64,000 bases of DNA from a virus, in IMG/VR virus record IMGVR_UViG_3300034407_003411, positions 1 to 64,000 of that record; one strand, written 5' to 3'. The position numbers were made by a program, and so were the translations under genes. Under the pieces are notes generated by a model. It had not been told where the DNA came from. It saw only the letters and a list, made by a program, of their open reading frames with translations, and did no database searches. Numbering within the stretch: the first letter of the stretch is position 1; every line of letters starts with the position of its first letter. Shown piece after piece: positions 49,894 through 59,192 of this stretch.

Positions 49894-49903
49894 TTATAAA
49901 TAT
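49894..49903 (-). promoter_or_regulatory. Late-type promoter motif before gp19
   Basis: Minus strand AATATTTATAATAAAATAAG, ending 19 bases before the gp19 ATG, in a 43-base gap. Confidence 0.6.
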
Positions 49904-49918
49904 TCTATTTTTTAGTTT

Positions 49919-51919
49919 TTATGATGGAAATGTTGCTCCTGTTGGAAGAACATTGAAATCCAAAATTATAAATTCAGCTGTTTTAGTTGGTTGTAAATAA
50001 ATTTGACCTACTAACTCGTTTCTATCAATAACATCTGGTGTGTTATTAGTAGCATCCATTACTACTTTAAATGAATACAATCCTTGTCTTTGTTGTACTG
50101 ATTCTAAGTATGGGTTTACTTGTGATAAGAAACTATTTCTTGTACTAATTGTGTTTTGTTCAAATACTAAATTATCTGATACTTGTACAATATAGTCTTT
50201 AAGTGAAATTAATAATCTTCTTACATTTACTCTATCTAAAGCACTTGCTCTTTTCTGTAATGTTTTCTGTCCAAATACTACTGTTCCACTTCCTGGGAAT
50301 GTTGCTATTGGATTAACATTTGCTTCATATAATGTATCTCTATTTCCTGATGTTAATTTTCTTTCAGCTCTAATTACATTTCCTAAAGCACCTCTAATCA
50401 AACCTGCTGGTGCGAACCATGGGTCAGATGATGCGTCTGTAAACGCATATACGCCTGGTATAAACACGGACGCTGGGCTCCACACAGTCTGTGCGGTATT
50501 AGGATCAATCGATTGTAACCACGGCCAATACGTAGCTGCATAACTTGAATCAAATGCACCTGCTTGTGTAGTTACTGTATTAATTGTTGAATTGTAAGGT
50601 ACTAAATCAACTACTGCCATACAATCTGTTCTTCCTTGTGCTAAATTAACTAATTGGTTAACTTGTGAAGCATGTAAAGAATGGATTAAACCTGGAGCTG
50701 ATATTACATTAAATTGGTAATCATCAGTGTTTGTTAATAGGTTTAATGATTGAGTATAATCATTTGGACCAATTCCTTGTATGTTTGTAGCATCAATATT
50801 TTCATTAAATTTAGCATCATTGTTTTCAATGTTTAAACCATTTCCTCCTTGGAATGAACCTGAGCTCACAATTGGTAAACTATTGAAGAATGAAGACTTA
50901 GCTGCTCCATTATTATCAAAGTATTGTGGGGTTGGTGTTAATACACTTGAAACTCTTACATATGCACTTCTGTTAGGATAGTTACCATTTGTTTTAACAT
51001 AGTAATCTACTCCATCTTGTTCTACTGTGTAATAAGTATCTCCAATTGCTCTAGCTACATAGTTAGGAGCTGTTGGATCCATTGATAAGTTGTTATAAGA
51101 CTCTAATATTGCTTTTTGGTTATTAACGTCATTACCACGTCTAATAAATAAAGCAAATTGTCCTGATGCTGTGTTTTGAGAAGGTATTTCCCATCTTAAG
51201 TTATCAGCTGTACCAAGTGGCAGTGCTCCGTTAGCTAAATCTCCAGTAGATGAGTAATTGTTCATTATTGAACCTTCTGATAATGTAGATAACACAAATG
51301 CTGTTCCATTTATAATGTCATTTGATGTTAATTTTACTTCTACGTTAGTTGTACCACCTATGATAGATGAAGGAATTTGTAAAAATTCATTAACTAAATA
51401 TCCAGTTCCTGCTGTAAATTTTATACTAGTTACTGTTTGGTCTGAAGCAACAACTACTACTGCTGCTGCAGTATTAGCTCCACTTCCACCTCCGATGTCG
51501 CCTGGATTTAATGTATACGATCCTGCTGTACCATCAGATGTGTTTGTTGATATTGAACCACTAACGTTAAATGTTGTATTTAAAGTTCCTGCTGCAGTAG
51601 CTCCATTTTGAATGCTTGAAGAAGCTTCACTAAATGAGCCAGTTACTACTCTAGTTACTAATAGTGACTCACCACCTTGTTCAAAGTAATTTTGAGCTGC
51701 TGTTGAGTTTAAATATGTGTAATATTGGCTACCGCTTTCTACTGTGCCACCAAATATAGCTTGATATTGGGAAAAAGATGAAACTGCAGTTGGGATACCT
51801 ACAGGTCCCATAACTGCTGGTCCTACGATTGCCGCACCATATGTAACGGGTCTTGAACCAATAAAAGATTGATCATTTTCTCTTGCTAATACACCGGGAG
51901 ATATTAATGTTTCTGCCAT
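49919..51919 (-). CDS. 18: Tail sheath protein gp18
   Basis: The 666-residue protein is close to T4 gp18 (659). The start MAETLISPGVLARENDQSFI and the C-terminal part (ALDRVNVRRLLISLKDYIVQ, then NLVFEQNTISTRNSFLSQVN and a final KTAEFIILDFNVLPTGATFP) are typical of contractile sheath proteins. The middle region has an insertion rich in Gly/Ser/Thr (about 110-190). It is upstream of gp19 with a late-type motif at each side. Confidence 0.93.
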   Translation of the reverse strand: MAETLISPGVLARENDQSFIGSRPVTYGAAIVGPAVMGPVGIPTAVSSFSQYQAIFGGTVESGSQYYTYLNSTAAQNYFEQGGESLLVTRVVTGSFSEASSSIQNGATAAGTLNTTFNVSGSISTNTSDGTAGSYTLNPGDIGGGSGANTAAAVVVVASDQTVTSIKFTAGTGYLVNEFLQIPSSIIGGTTNVEVKLTSNDIINGTAFVLSTLSEGSIMNNYSSTGDLANGALPLGTADNLRWEIPSQNTASGQFALFIRRGNDVNNQKAILESYNNLSMDPTAPNYVARAIGDTYYTVEQDGVDYYVKTNGNYPNRSAYVRVSSVLTPTPQYFDNNGAAKSSFFNSLPIVSSGSFQGGNGLNIENNDAKFNENIDATNIQGIGPNDYTQSLNLLTNTDDYQFNVISAPGLIHSLHASQVNQLVNLAQGRTDCMAVVDLVPYNSTINTVTTQAGAFDSSYAATYWPWLQSIDPNTAQTVWSPASVFIPGVYAFTDASSDPWFAPAGLIRGALGNVIRAERKLTSGNRDTLYEANVNPIATFPGSGTVVFGQKTLQKRASALDRVNVRRLLISLKDYIVQVSDNLVFEQNTISTRNSFLSQVNPYLESVQQRQGLYSFKVVMDATNNTPDVIDRNELVGQIYLQPTKTAEFIILDFNVLPTGATFPS

Positions 51920-51948
51920 TGTCTTATATTATATTTAATATTGTTTTA

Positions 51949-51958
51949 TTATAAATAT
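51949..51958 (-). promoter_or_regulatory. Late-type promoter motif before gp18
   Basis: Minus strand AATATTTATAATAAAACAATA, ending 29 bases before the gp18 ATG, in a 58-base gap. Confidence 0.6.
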
Positions 51959-51977
51959 TGGAAACTATTTCAAAAAT

Positions 51978-52250
51978 CTATTCTACTGCATCAAATTCTC
52001 CAGTTTCTAGGTCTATGTTACCTTCACCGTATTTATCCTGCAGATCCTTGGCTGACTTATTTTGTCTTTCAACTAGATCTTTAAAATCTTTTCTTAAATT
52101 TTTTCTTCTTTCCTTTAAACTTTCAAGTGCTACTTCTGTAGCCTCTATATCTAAATCTAAAGTTCCCAAACCAATGATAATTTCACTATTTTTAGTTTGG
52201 ATTTCTTTTAATTCTTGCAACTCTTTTTCTTGTAACTTAACTATTGACAT
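51978..52250 (-). CDS. Small coiled-coil protein of the tail block
   Basis: The 90-residue protein is a helical coiled coil for nearly its entire length (LQEKELQELKEIQTKNSEII, then VALESLKERRKNLRKDFKDL) and ends with acidic residues. It lies between the gp15-like and sheath genes. A chaperone or assembly role is possible, but nothing specific can be said. Confidence 0.65.
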   Translation of the reverse strand: MSIVKLQEKELQELKEIQTKNSEIIIGLGTLDLDIEATEVALESLKERRKNLRKDFKDLVERQNKSAKDLQDKYGEGNIDLETGEFDAVE

Positions 52251-52264
52251 AATTTTTTATTTTA

Positions 52265-52274
52265 TTATAAATAT
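52265..52274 (-). promoter_or_regulatory. Late-type promoter motif
   Basis: Minus strand AATATTTATAATAAAATAAA, ending 15 bases before the ATG at 52250, in a 41-base gap. Confidence 0.55.
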
Positions 52275-52291
52275 TAATAGATTATTTAAAA

Positions 52292-53236
52292 TTAATCTCT
52301 TTTTCTACCATCCCATGTTGGGTTCCAAATTACATCACTATCATGAAGATTACTAACAGCTTCAGTAGTTATTGTAACTTTTGCTTTAGAATTAAACTTT
52401 TTAGTTGAGTTTAAATCTTTTTGAATAGTGTCTGGGATTAAATATCCACGTAATCTAATATTAAAAGTTCCAGTAACCAACCTATCTTTATTAACTGTTA
52501 GTTCTGTTGCTGTAGTAAAACTATCTATAAATGATCTAAACATATATCTTTCAGGATTACCCCAATATGCATCTGATGCATATTCACATGCTTCAACTAT
52601 TTTATTTAATTGTTCCATATAGTAAGTTTGTATTAAACAACTATATTCTATAGTAACATAATCAGGTTGTGCTACTACGTGGAATGTATCTACAGGTCTT
52701 CTATTATTTAAAGTACCAAAATTACTGTAGAAATTCTTACTACTAAATTGTTTTGAAAATACACCATATAAATTAGGCATATTAGCATCTAGTTTATTTG
52801 CTACTGTTCTATCTTTAGTTAATGTATCTCTTTTAATTACAATAATAGGTAACATAATAGCACCTTTTTTATCTCTATAATACCCATCACGTTGAAATGA
52901 TTTCCATCTCTCAGGGGCACCATATATTACAGGTACTTCTCTACGTTGACCATTTTGATAAACAAAAGGTTTAATTTTATTTTCAAAATAATAAAATACT
53001 GCTTCATCAATATCTTTAACACCTACTGAAAATTGTTTAGTATCATCATCTTTAAAACTCATTTGAGATGACCTATTATGTTGAATACCTGTTTCACTGT
53101 AATTTGGATTATTAGGTATATTAGCATCATTAGGGTTTCCTACTCTTCCTCGGTTTTCTATCCCACTAAAAGCATCATGTTTTTTTTCGCTTAAAGTCAA
53201 TTGAGATTTTGGTATTGGTTTTCTTGGTTTTGCCAT
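52292..53236 (-). CDS. 15: Tail completion / sheath stabiliser gp15-like
   Basis: The 314-residue protein lies between gp14 and gp18, the place of gp15 in T4. It has the pattern AVFYYFENKIKPFVYQNGQR, VPVIYGAPERWKSFQRDGYY, then a PDYVTIEYSCLIQTYYMEQL and YMFRSFIDSFTTATEL region, as in cyanophage gp15-like proteins. T4 gp15 (272 aa) caps the tail and joins it to the neck. Identification rests mostly on order. Confidence 0.65.
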   Translation of the reverse strand: MAKPRKPIPKSQLTLSEKKHDAFSGIENRGRVGNPNDANIPNNPNYSETGIQHNRSSQMSFKDDDTKQFSVGVKDIDEAVFYYFENKIKPFVYQNGQRREVPVIYGAPERWKSFQRDGYYRDKKGAIMLPIIVIKRDTLTKDRTVANKLDANMPNLYGVFSKQFSSKNFYSNFGTLNNRRPVDTFHVVAQPDYVTIEYSCLIQTYYMEQLNKIVEACEYASDAYWGNPERYMFRSFIDSFTTATELTVNKDRLVTGTFNIRLRGYLIPDTIQKDLNSTKKFNSKAKVTITTEAVSNLHDSDVIWNPTWDGRKRD

Positions 53237-53766
53237 TAGAATCTTTCTTGATATGGTGAAATAGCTACTTTATCAGCAGGTATATAATAAGTTGAAACTA
53301 AAATTGATATATTATTACCAAATTCTTCTAATCCTGGATTCAGTGGGTTTAATTGTCCATCTGAATCATTATTAGGGTACGAAGGATTTTTACCTCCCCA
53401 ATATTGGTTTGCTACTGTACTTTGAACTCCAAAGTATCCTTCTTCGTATAATATAATATCACCTACTCTAGGTACAACATCTTTTTCTACTAAATCATCT
53501 CTTAAAAAATAAAATTCAATAGGTTGATCAAACTGTACACCTTCATCATTTAAAGCATAATCTTGATTTGATCTGTTTATTAATACATTAAATAGAAAAG
53601 GACCGTTATAATATTTTTCTTCAGCAGCTTCACCATAAATATTAACTTTTGTTTGTTCTAGTTGGAACTGATAAATTGCTGCTTGTTGAGTAATAACATT
53701 ACCCATTACCTCTCTATTTAAGTGCCTCATAAGGGACCAGTCCCTTTGTCTAGTAAACATTGCCAT
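53236..53766 (-). CDS. 14: Neck protein gp14-like
   Basis: The 176-residue protein has TKVNIYGEAAEEKYYNGPFL near residue 40 and FYFLRDDLVEKDVVPRVGDI followed by ILYEEGYFGVQ near 90-115, patterns of gp14-type neck proteins of cyanophages. T4 gp14 (256 aa) is longer. It overlaps the gp15-like gene by one base and lies one base after gp13. It forms the connector between head and tail. Confidence 0.75.
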   Translation of the reverse strand: MAMFTRQRDWSLMRHLNREVMGNVITQQAAIYQFQLEQTKVNIYGEAAEEKYYNGPFLFNVLINRSNQDYALNDEGVQFDQPIEFYFLRDDLVEKDVVPRVGDIILYEEGYFGVQSTVANQYWGGKNPSYPNNDSDGQLNPLNPGLEEFGNNISILVSTYYIPADKVAISPYQERF

Positions 53767-53767
53767 A

Positions 53768-55255
53768 TTATGCTATATATATTGTGTAAGGCACTTGTTG
53801 TAACTCAATCATCTTCGATTCAGCTTCAGATGCTCTTCTATTTAATAATGCTTGTCTTGATGTTTCATCAAGGTATGTTCTTAATCTTTCTATTAATGCT
53901 GTTTTTTCAGCTGTAGCTGCAGAAATTAAATCTCCTTGATTTAAGTTTACTTCTGCATTTGGTATTGGAATACTACTATATTTTCCTCTTACGTATCCTA
54001 ACATTTCTTTACATAATGCTAATGTATACTCAAATATCCAACTTCTACCTACTGAATTAATTTGTTTATAATCAGGGTTTGAGTAAGGTGTATTTGATAC
54101 ATTAGTTACTCTATCGGGCATTAATTGGATTGAACTTGAAACTCTTTCATCTCTTAAAATATATTCAAACCATACTTTACCTGCTGTACATATTTCATTT
54201 AAGTCACTTTTATTAACTTTAAATACAGCATCTCCAGATACAGCTGTAAATCCTAATCCTTCTAGTGTTGCTTGTGTAATTGTAATTTCATCATTTACTA
54301 CATAACCACTTCCTGTTGTTATAACTGTGATTTCTGTAATTGATGTTCCATTACCTGTAATTGTTCCAGTTGCTCCACTACCTGATTTGGCTGTTAATGG
54401 TGTTGTAGCTGATGTCTGTGCTACGGAAGCATTTGGAATTGTTGTTGCTGGTATTTTGTCTCCTATAATTAATGAATTACCTTGAATTACTTCATTTAAA
54501 TCTTGTCCAGCATTAAATTCTGGTATAGGGAATATTCTTAGCATATCATTTTTAATCTCAAATGAATAATTAGACATTCTAACCATTTCATTCATTTCGA
54601 TTTGCTGTATTACTTGTAAGTCATAGTTTAATGGAGCCATTAAATAACCCATTCCTTGACCAAACCCTCCAAATCCTACAATACCAGCTGCTACTGCTCC
54701 TCCAAATCCAAATCCATTATAAGGATCTAAATATCTTGCTGATGCTGGGAATGGTGGTTGATAAAATACTCTTTTTACTTCTAAGCCTAAAGCATACTGT
54801 GAACCTGTATATCCACTAGCTGTCATAAATGTAGAAAATGAATAATCTTGAACACTTCCTGTGAGATCAAAAGAACCAGAATACCAAGGAACGTTTCCTC
54901 CTGATCCTGCTTCAGCACCATATTGTTCTGTTAACCTAACTATAGGTTCAAAACTCGGTGTTATAAGTGAATGATTTAAATCACTACCAGTGGACGATCC
55001 TTCTAATGATAATTGATTATCTCGTATTTTATACGCGTAAATTTCATTACCATATGTGGTTACAGCTTCTTCAAAAGCAGTAAATATAGAAGAAGATTGT
55101 AGTTCAATGTCTGTTAGTGGGTATCCTAATCTAGAAGCAACAAATTTTGCAACTTTAACAGCATCAGTTTGAAATTGAGTGTCGGAATTGTAAAAACCGA
55201 AAGGTACTGCATCAGCGTTCCAGATTGGGCAACCATCATAAATTGGTACATTCAT
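53768..55255 (-). CDS. 13: Neck protein gp13-like
   Basis: The 495-residue protein begins MNVPIYDGCPIWNADAVPFG and has a RLGYPLTDIELQSSSIFTAF followed by EEAVTTYGNEI (about 43-75), typical of marine gp13-type proteins. It is longer than T4 gp13 (309) because of a Gly/Ala-rich part (about 170-210) and a Thr/Gly-rich insertion (about 275-335). The gene is the first after the gp23 terminator and is preceded by two late-type motifs. Confidence 0.75.
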   Translation of the reverse strand: MNVPIYDGCPIWNADAVPFGFYNSDTQFQTDAVKVAKFVASRLGYPLTDIELQSSSIFTAFEEAVTTYGNEIYAYKIRDNQLSLEGSSTGSDLNHSLITPSFEPIVRLTEQYGAEAGSGGNVPWYSGSFDLTGSVQDYSFSTFMTASGYTGSQYALGLEVKRVFYQPPFPASARYLDPYNGFGFGGAVAAGIVGFGGFGQGMGYLMAPLNYDLQVIQQIEMNEMVRMSNYSFEIKNDMLRIFPIPEFNAGQDLNEVIQGNSLIIGDKIPATTIPNASVAQTSATTPLTAKSGSGATGTITGNGTSITEITVITTGSGYVVNDEITITQATLEGLGFTAVSGDAVFKVNKSDLNEICTAGKVWFEYILRDERVSSSIQLMPDRVTNVSNTPYSNPDYKQINSVGRSWIFEYTLALCKEMLGYVRGKYSSIPIPNAEVNLNQGDLISAATAEKTALIERLRTYLDETSRQALLNRRASEAESKMIELQQVPYTIYIA

Positions 55256-55268
55256 AGTTAGTATTTTG

Positions 55269-55305
55269 TTATAAATATGAAATATATTTTTATTATTATA
55301 AATAT
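55269..55305 (-). promoter_or_regulatory. Tandem late-type promoter motifs before gp13
   Basis: Two copies of ATATTTATAA on the minus strand, 55305-55296 and 55278-55269, spaced by 27 bases. The second ends 14 bases before the gp13 ATG. They lie just after the gp23 terminator, so they restart transcription of the neck genes. Confidence 0.6.
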
Positions 55306-55306
55306 G

Positions 55307-55332
55307 AAAAAAAAGCCCCGCTAATGCGGGGC
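55307..55332 (-). terminator. Terminator after major capsid gp23
   Basis: Minus strand GCCCCGC-ATTA-GCGGGGC followed by eight T (55314-55307): a strong 7-bp GC stem and U tract, 29 bases after the gp23 stop. Confidence 0.95.
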
Positions 55333-55360
55333 TTAATTTTTGATCTAAATTAATCTATGA

Positions 55361-57094
55361 TTATAGAGTGTTTAAACCGTTTACTTCGATAGTACCATAA
55401 AATTCTGGTCTAACCATCTTCTTAGCGTAACGAGTTAATAGACCTTTTCTTGGTGTGAAAGTGTCTGGATCGTATACTAATGGAGTCATGATTAACGGAA
55501 TATATGGAGCGAATACAGCACCACTTTCAAGGAACTGAGAACCTCTAAATCCTAAAAGGATTTTGTTTTCAGTCATGTAAGGGTTTTTGTAAACTTTATA
55601 TCTACCATTGATTGAACCAACTTTTTGTACACCAAATGCGTAGCTAGCTTTAGCAGCATCACCATCTGAATCAGCAGCAAATCCTGGAATACTTTCCAAG
55701 ATAGTACCTACAGTTGGAGAACATACTAAGAAGTTAGCACCACCTCTAAGAGTTTTCTGGTGTATAATGTTACTCAATTTTTGGATTTTAGTTCCTAATG
55801 TTTGGAACCATTGTCCTTGAGAGTTGTAGAAATTTAAATCACTTGTAGCTCCTGAAGAGTGTACAATTGATCTGTTGTTAACAGCTGACCATACTTCTGT
55901 TCCAGCAGCAGCGTCATCAATTAACATACTTAAGATTTCTAAATCGATCTCTAGTGAAATGTACTCACTTAAGATTGAAGTTAATTCAGCTTCAGCATCT
56001 AATGCATGGTATGCATTTAAATCCTGTGCGAATTCTGGAGTCCATACAGCTTTCAGTTTTCTAGTTTTAGCAACGATTGCAGATGATTTCATCTGAATGT
56101 TGATTTCTGGAATAACTTGCTCTGGGCAACATCCTGCAGCATCACCTGATCCGCTTTCGTTATTGTAAGCGTTAGGTACTGGGTTTCCAGCTTCAAAGTC
56201 ACCTCTGTACTTGTCAGTAGGTTGAATTTGATATACTATTGATACTGGGTCACCAGCAGCAATTTGAGTTACACCATTGTCTACTGAAGCAGAAGGTACG
56301 ATAAAGTAAACGTGTCCTTCACCTTCGTATCTAGTGAATGCAGATAATTGGTGTCCTTTTGAACCTGTAATTGTTAAGTTCAAGTTATCACTTGCTGGGT
56401 TAGCTTGTGAACCTGAGAATAACTGGAATCCAGCTACACCTTTAAAGTCACCAAATGCTAGAGAAGCAGTTGGAACTCCAATTTTAACATATACATTATC
56501 AGCAGCGATAGATGCAGAATATTCTGAATCATAATCCATATCTTTCCAAGTAGCGTTTGCTACAGTAGTTGTACCTGACATAGATTGTGTGTTTTGGACA
56601 GAATATCCAAATCTACCTGCACCATAAAGACCACCTTCATTTGTGTTACCAAATGGAGCAGTGTTTGCAGTTGTATTACCATATAAAGAGTCACCTGCTT
56701 TAAATGGAGATTTGTCGTTTCCATATTGGAAATCTAGGAAGAATACTAGACCAGAAGGTAAGTTCATTGGTTGAACACTAACGAATTCTTTCGCAGCGAT
56801 CTGTCCAAATACTTTTCTTACTAATGGTAAAGCAACTCCAGCCCACTGACCACCGATATTAGTAGCAGTTTGGCTTTGGAAAGTTCCTGAGGAAGCAGCG
56901 CCTCCACCAGTTGAACTTTGCTCAACAACAAGTTGTTTAGCTTGGTTTTCAAGAATAATTCCCATGTTATTTTTGTGGGAACCTTCTAAACCTTCTAAAA
57001 GACCTGTCTTTTCCCATTTACCAGCAAGTCTTGCTGCATCAGACTGTAAAGACTGATATGGGTTAGCGCTTTCTAAAAGAGAATTTAAGCTCAT
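55361..57094 (-). CDS. 23: Major capsid protein gp23
   Basis: The 577-residue protein is a T4-type capsid protein (T4 gp23 521). The N-terminal part AARLAGKWEKTGLLEGLEG and ILENQAKQLVVEQSS (about 20-60) is the conserved propeptide; E58 after LVV is a plausible gp21 cut site (compare I/L-x-E). The C-terminal part TPLVYDPDTFTPRKGLLTRY is highly conserved. It is followed by a strong terminator. It may need the phage GroES/GroEL to fold. Confidence 0.97.
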   Translation of the reverse strand: MSLNSLLESANPYQSLQSDAARLAGKWEKTGLLEGLEGSHKNNMGIILENQAKQLVVEQSSTGGGAASSGTFQSQTATNIGGQWAGVALPLVRKVFGQIAAKEFVSVQPMNLPSGLVFFLDFQYGNDKSPFKAGDSLYGNTTANTAPFGNTNEGGLYGAGRFGYSVQNTQSMSGTTTVANATWKDMDYDSEYSASIAADNVYVKIGVPTASLAFGDFKGVAGFQLFSGSQANPASDNLNLTITGSKGHQLSAFTRYEGEGHVYFIVPSASVDNGVTQIAAGDPVSIVYQIQPTDKYRGDFEAGNPVPNAYNNESGSGDAAGCCPEQVIPEINIQMKSSAIVAKTRKLKAVWTPEFAQDLNAYHALDAEAELTSILSEYISLEIDLEILSMLIDDAAAGTEVWSAVNNRSIVHSSGATSDLNFYNSQGQWFQTLGTKIQKLSNIIHQKTLRGGANFLVCSPTVGTILESIPGFAADSDGDAAKASYAFGVQKVGSINGRYKVYKNPYMTENKILLGFRGSQFLESGAVFAPYIPLIMTPLVYDPDTFTPRKGLLTRYAKKMVRPEFYGTIEVNGLNTL

Positions 57095-57125
57095 TGTTTT
57101 AAATTTTAATTGTTAATAATAGTTT

Positions 57126-58454
57126 TTAAATTAAACCGGCTAGCTTACGCATACGGTTATAAACATCATTTGATTCGATGATAGGTTGTTTAACAGCCTT
57201 TGGTTCTAAACCACTTGCTTTTGAAGCTGAACCCTTTTTGATTGACTCATTAATAGGAGATTTATCTAATAAACCTTCTGATAACGTTTCAAAAATAGTT
57301 TTTGCTTGTCCAACATTCTTCGCTTTGTCAAATGCTTTTAATACCTTAACTTTTTTACTTTCAGTTAAGTTTTTTGCCTTGAAAATTTTGTTAGTGTAAA
57401 GTAACTTAGCATTTAAAAGGTTAACTTCATTTAATTCAACTTTAAGCGCTTGAATTTCTTCCATTGCTTCTTTGAATCGCATTTTTTCAGTTTCTTTTTC
57501 GATTTTAGAGTCATCTTTGTCTCCATCCTCGTTTCCGACACCTTTTTCACCTTTTACTCGAGATTTTCTTTCGTCAATCTCTTCTTTAGCTTCATCAACT
57601 TTTTCACTTTCATCCATTTCGTCTTTGTCTTTGGCTTCGTCGATTTCTACGTCTACGTCTACGTCGTCTACAACATCAATGTCTTCAACGTCTTCAACTT
57701 CAACTTCGTCTTCTACGAATTCGTCGCCCGGTTCAATTTCTCCGTCAGCGACCATGTCTTTAATGACATCCTCGATAAACCCTTTAAGATCATCTTCTGA
57801 CATATCTTCAAGATCGATTTCTTCATCGTCCATCTTGTCTTCCATGTCTTCTTTTTCGTCTTCCATACCGTCCTTGTAGCCTTCTTCTTCAGCATCAGTT
57901 CTAGCATCTTCCTTAATGTCATCTTTGTCGTCGCCTTTTTTAGCTTCGTCCATTTTGTCATCTTCGTCTTTTGCTTCTGATACTTTTAAAGATTTAAGTT
58001 CTTTTTCGATGTCGTCTTTAGCGTCCTCGAATCCGTCCTTATAGCCTTCTTGTTCAGCATCTGTACGTTTGTTTTCTTTGACCTTATCAGAATCATCAAG
58101 CTCAGCTAATAGCTCGTCAAGATTAATTTCCTCGTCGATTTCTTCATCCTCATTAATTGAATAATTAGGAGTACTTTGTCCAACCTTTTTAGGGTCTTTT
58201 AAAGTAACTGATTTACTTCGACTTGGGTTATTCTTATCGTTCCAGCTAACAGCATCCATTTCCTCAACTTTCTCTTCTTCTTCTTTTACCTCTTCATCTT
58301 TTTTATCCATTTCGTCTAACTTTGCAGCTAGCATAGATTTAAGATGGGGTGTAAAAGCTTCTTCAAGAGCAAGTTTAGCATTCGTGATTGCAGTTTCCCT
58401 AACGGCTCGTGCATCAGCGATTGCTTCTTTTAGCAAATCTTTGTTTGTTGCCAT
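57126..58454 (-). CDS. 22: Prohead core scaffold gp22-like
   Basis: The 442-residue protein is extremely acidic and helical: long Asp/Glu/Lys runs between residues 45 and 330. A repeated unit occurs twice (RTDAEQEGYKDGFEDAKDD and RTDAEEEGYKDGMEDEKED, about 50 residues apart). The C-terminal region (LNEVNLLNAKLLYTNKIFKA and YNRMRKLAGLI) resembles gp22 of T4-like phages. T4 gp22 has 269 residues. Location between gp21 and gp23 supports the call. It is degraded by gp21 in T4. Confidence 0.85.
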   Translation of the reverse strand: MATNKDLLKEAIADARAVRETAITNAKLALEEAFTPHLKSMLAAKLDEMDKKDEEVKEEEEKVEEMDAVSWNDKNNPSRSKSVTLKDPKKVGQSTPNYSINEDEEIDEEINLDELLAELDDSDKVKENKRTDAEQEGYKDGFEDAKDDIEKELKSLKVSEAKDEDDKMDEAKKGDDKDDIKEDARTDAEEEGYKDGMEDEKEDMEDKMDDEEIDLEDMSEDDLKGFIEDVIKDMVADGEIEPGDEFVEDEVEVEDVEDIDVVDDVDVDVEIDEAKDKDEMDESEKVDEAKEEIDERKSRVKGEKGVGNEDGDKDDSKIEKETEKMRFKEAMEEIQALKVELNEVNLLNAKLLYTNKIFKAKNLTESKKVKVLKAFDKAKNVGQAKTIFETLSEGLLDKSPINESIKKGSASKASGLEPKAVKQPIIESNDVYNRMRKLAGLI

Positions 58455-58478
58455 AATCCCAAAATTTAGTTTGTGAAA

Positions 58479-58545
58479 TACGATTATTAAGAATCGTAAT
58501 AGAAATTATTAATTGTCTCACACCATATAAAGATACTCATGGTGT
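58479..58545 (-). other. Two hairpins in the gp21-gp22 gap
   Basis: The 126-base gap between gp21 and gp22 has two inverted repeats: TACGATT/AATCGTA with a 6-base loop (58479-58498) and ACACCAT/ATGGTGT with a 12-base loop (58520-58545). Neither has a GC-rich stem with a U tract. They may shape the mRNA, for example processing or translation of the scaffold gene. Confidence 0.5.
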
Positions 58546-58580
58546 ATTATGCTTATACGTATATGTAGATAATGTTAAAA

Positions 58581-59180
58581 TTAAAAAACGGGGCAAGAGC
58601 CTTTTGAACAGAGGATTTCTGTTACTATTTGATTAACCCTTGTGTAATTATAGTTAACCATTTCTTTTCCTTCTTTAATAGTATGCATATAAGAACCTGG
58701 GTTTGAAGGTGTAGAAACAAAATCCCAACATAATAATTCGAAGTCATCTTGTACTTCCATTACATTACCATTTTGTTCTAATGAACCCATACCACGAGAT
58801 GATACACCTACTGTAACACCATGGCTTATTAATTCTTTAAGTATATTTCCTGCGGGTGTTGGTAAAATTTCTATTTTACCCATTACATTGTCTCCATCCC
58901 ACCAATATTCAGATATTAAATGAGATACATTTTTTAGATTTACTACTGAAGATTCAGGGTGATCTAATTCTCCCATTGAACGTCTTTGTTCAATTAATTC
59001 AGCATATTTATCCATTTCTCTATTCCATAGATCTCTTGAATAATATCTACCATTACCATTTTTAACTTCAGCTGTTGCTAATACTCCTTCAACAAGCAGA
59101 TTACCTGCTTCAGAAATATTTTCTGTTAGTTGTTGGGGTGACGCCTTAAACGCGTGCGTTTCAATTAGTAATGTCTTCAT
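58581..59180 (-). CDS. 21: Prohead protease gp21
   Basis: The 199-residue protein is close to T4 gp21 (212). Catalytic residues of the herpes-assemblin-like fold are seen: His in MGELDHPESSVVN (about 75) and Ser in VGVSSRGMGSLE (about 125). It begins MKTLLIETHAF and has NGNGRYYSRDLW near 42, as in the family. It cuts the scaffold and capsid propeptides during head maturation. The gene precedes gp22. Confidence 0.92.
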   Translation of the reverse strand: MKTLLIETHAFKASPQQLTENISEAGNLLVEGVLATAEVKNGNGRYYSRDLWNREMDKYAELIEQRRSMGELDHPESSVVNLKNVSHLISEYWWDGDNVMGKIEILPTPAGNILKELISHGVTVGVSSRGMGSLEQNGNVMEVQDDFELLCWDFVSTPSNPGSYMHTIKEGKEMVNYNYTRVNQIVTEILCSKGSCPVF

Positions 59181-59192
59181 ATAATAACTTGA

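Noticed and set aside
57472-57879. Plus-strand Ser-rich open frames opposite gp22
   Set aside because: The Ser and Phe runs are the complement of Asp/Glu/Lys codons in the scaffold gene; no independent evidence.
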